From contig NZ_QFHO01000010.1 of NCBI RefSeq assembly GCF_004920835.1, positions 81,796 through 145,795 of the forward strand: a stretch of 64,000 bases of DNA, in the 5' to 3' direction. Positions within the stretch are counted from its first letter, which is position 1. The number at the start of each line of letters is the position of its first letter. Below, one piece after another: positions 63,409-64,000 of this stretch. The notes below the pieces were generated by a model. That model searched no databases. It was given only the letters and a program-made list of their open reading frames with translations, and was not told where the DNA came from. The position numbers were made by a program, and so were the translations under genes. The DNA comes from Stenotrophomonas maltophilia. GTDB taxonomy: Bacteria; Pseudomonadota; Gammaproteobacteria; Xanthomonadales; Xanthomonadaceae.

Positions 63409-63655
63409 TGAGATTGCTCCAAGTACAAGAAACGCCTGTCCGAACGGACAGACGGGGGCAGATCAAACTGATCGGCTGACTCGGAGCGTTCCCGTGAACC
63501 GCGCTGCGAGAATTGGGTGCAGCCGGCACGGAGCGCAGGCTGGAATGCGTGACGAACGGCGTCGGAGTGGGGGCGGGCGAAGTGGGCGGACCCAGGTCGC
63601 CGGCGATCCCGGAGGGAAACGGACGGCCGCTGCAGACCCGCATAGTCTAACCGAT
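63409..63655 (-). promoter_or_regulatory. Long leader of rhlE with hairpin
   Basis: A -10-like TAGACT (63644-63649 on the minus strand) predicts a leader of about 230 nt. Near its 3' end is a hairpin CTGTCC-GAAC-GGACAG (63436-63451), 27 bases before the start codon. There is no open frame with support in this stretch. Confidence 0.4.
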
Positions 63656-63701
63656 GGTTGAGACCCCGCGCAAAATGGCCCGTTCAGGTAGTGGTTCTGT
63701 C

Positions 63702-63725
63702 TGCAGGGCTGCGCCCTGCACCCGC
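63702..63725. repeat. 24-nt hairpin module, inverted copy of 34391
   Basis: Identical inverted copy of 34391-34414. It lies 55 bases before the left arm of copy D, matching its place after copy A when read in the element's orientation. Confidence 0.7.
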
Positions 63726-63780
63726 AGAGGCCGGAGCCAAGGCCAGAGCAACGTCAAAAGCCGGGTTCCTGTGGGTAGGC

Positions 63781-63876
63781 GGGGTGGGTCCGGTTGAGGG
63801 GGACGCCGTAAACCCATCCATGGGGGCTTGGTCGCGGCATCCATGCCGCTCACACCCCCTCAACCGGACCCACCCC
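63781..63876 (-). repeat. Variable-arm palindrome, 52-nt core family, copy D
   Basis: Perfect 22-bp arms (63781-63802 and 63855-63876) enclose a 52-nt core (63803-63854) in minus orientation. The arms share GGTGGGTCCGGTTG with copy A but have A-T where A has C-G, a paired change. The flank CTTCGACAGTTTTCCGCG follows at 63878. The remaining 100 bases to the window end show an 8-bp TGACGGAT/ATCCGTCA dyad and no supported gene. Confidence 0.85.
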
Positions 63877-64000
63877 ACCTTCGACAGTTTTCCGCGATCT
63901 GTCGAATCTCACTCGATCAATATCGATATCTGACGGATTTCGACGACGAACGATGTGGATGTTCGATCCGTCATCGGGAAATTGGCGGGGGTGGGACCTG

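Noticed and set aside
63647..63933. Short frames at the right edge
   Set aside because: They overlap the palindromic repeat and its flanks on both strands and lack ribosome sites.
63940..63990. tRNA-like GTTCGATCC near the window end
   Set aside because: No acceptor, D or anticodon stems can be formed around it.

Overview
The window is high-GC, densely coded proteobacterial chromosome. The gene set (fabA-fabB, motAB, dadA-alr, TonB receptors, RsmC/RsuA, DUF3247, DUF4031) and the many GTAG-headed REP palindromes match the SMAG repeats known from Stenotrophomonas maltophilia. I read it as a Stenotrophomonas sp. chromosome, probably the S. maltophilia complex. I see no phage, insertion sequence, CRISPR array, rRNA or tRNA gene.

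Layout. 1-1.8 kb: a LytS/LytTR two-component pair, cut by the left edge, and a lipoprotein. 1.8-9.3 kb: a two-TM protein, an MpaB-type oxygenase, a TetR regulator facing two overlapping MFS exporters, and an M13 metallopeptidase lipoprotein. 9.5-16.6 kb: a membrane PAS/EAL protein, a LysR-DoxX-extradiol dioxygenase cluster and a CPA1-type Na+/H+ antiporter. 16.6-21.8 kb: small conserved proteins, MotA/MotB, a cytosolic MsrB and two low-complexity small proteins. 21.8-24.8 kb: an Lrp regulator facing dadA-alr (D-alanine catabolism). 24.8-34.1 kb: a DUF3016 protein, a hybrid histidine kinase, rsmC-rsuA-HAD phosphatase, fabA-fabB and dinB. 34.4-38.6 kb: an MBL-fold protein, an NAD(P)-binding reductase facing a LysR-methyltransferase pair, and gph. 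38.7-41.6 kb: btuB with a cobalamin riboswitch, facing a CobC-like phosphatase. 41.7-44.8 kb: a TfoX-C protein, free-Met-sulfoxide reductase, bioD and a MocR regulator. 44.9-52.4 kb: a periplasmic msrB-dipZ-msrA operon facing a two-component system, which converges on a second, RstAB-like system. 52.7-63.4 kb: an asparagine-synthase-like enzyme lacking its glutaminase cysteine, a phasin, queD, a TonB receptor plus M14 peptidase, and rhlE.

The least expected signal is non-coding. Four elements (34.2, 61.5, 61.8 and 63.8 kb) share a core of exactly 52 nt. The core sits inside 20-27 bp arms that differ between copies, yet each arm is almost perfectly complementary to its partner. Stem positions inside the core covary. 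A second, unrelated family (54.7 and 54.9 kb) has the same design with a 42-nt core. Many short SMAG REPs and GGGGTCAG-type palindromes lie at gene ends, and five REP heads supply the stop codon of the upstream gene.

Functionally, repair of oxidised methionine is heavily represented: four reductases, two of them exported with their own electron-transfer protein. Efflux, envelope proteolysis, TonB uptake and four two-component or hybrid sensor loci are also present. This fits an environmental opportunist facing oxidative and chemical stress.
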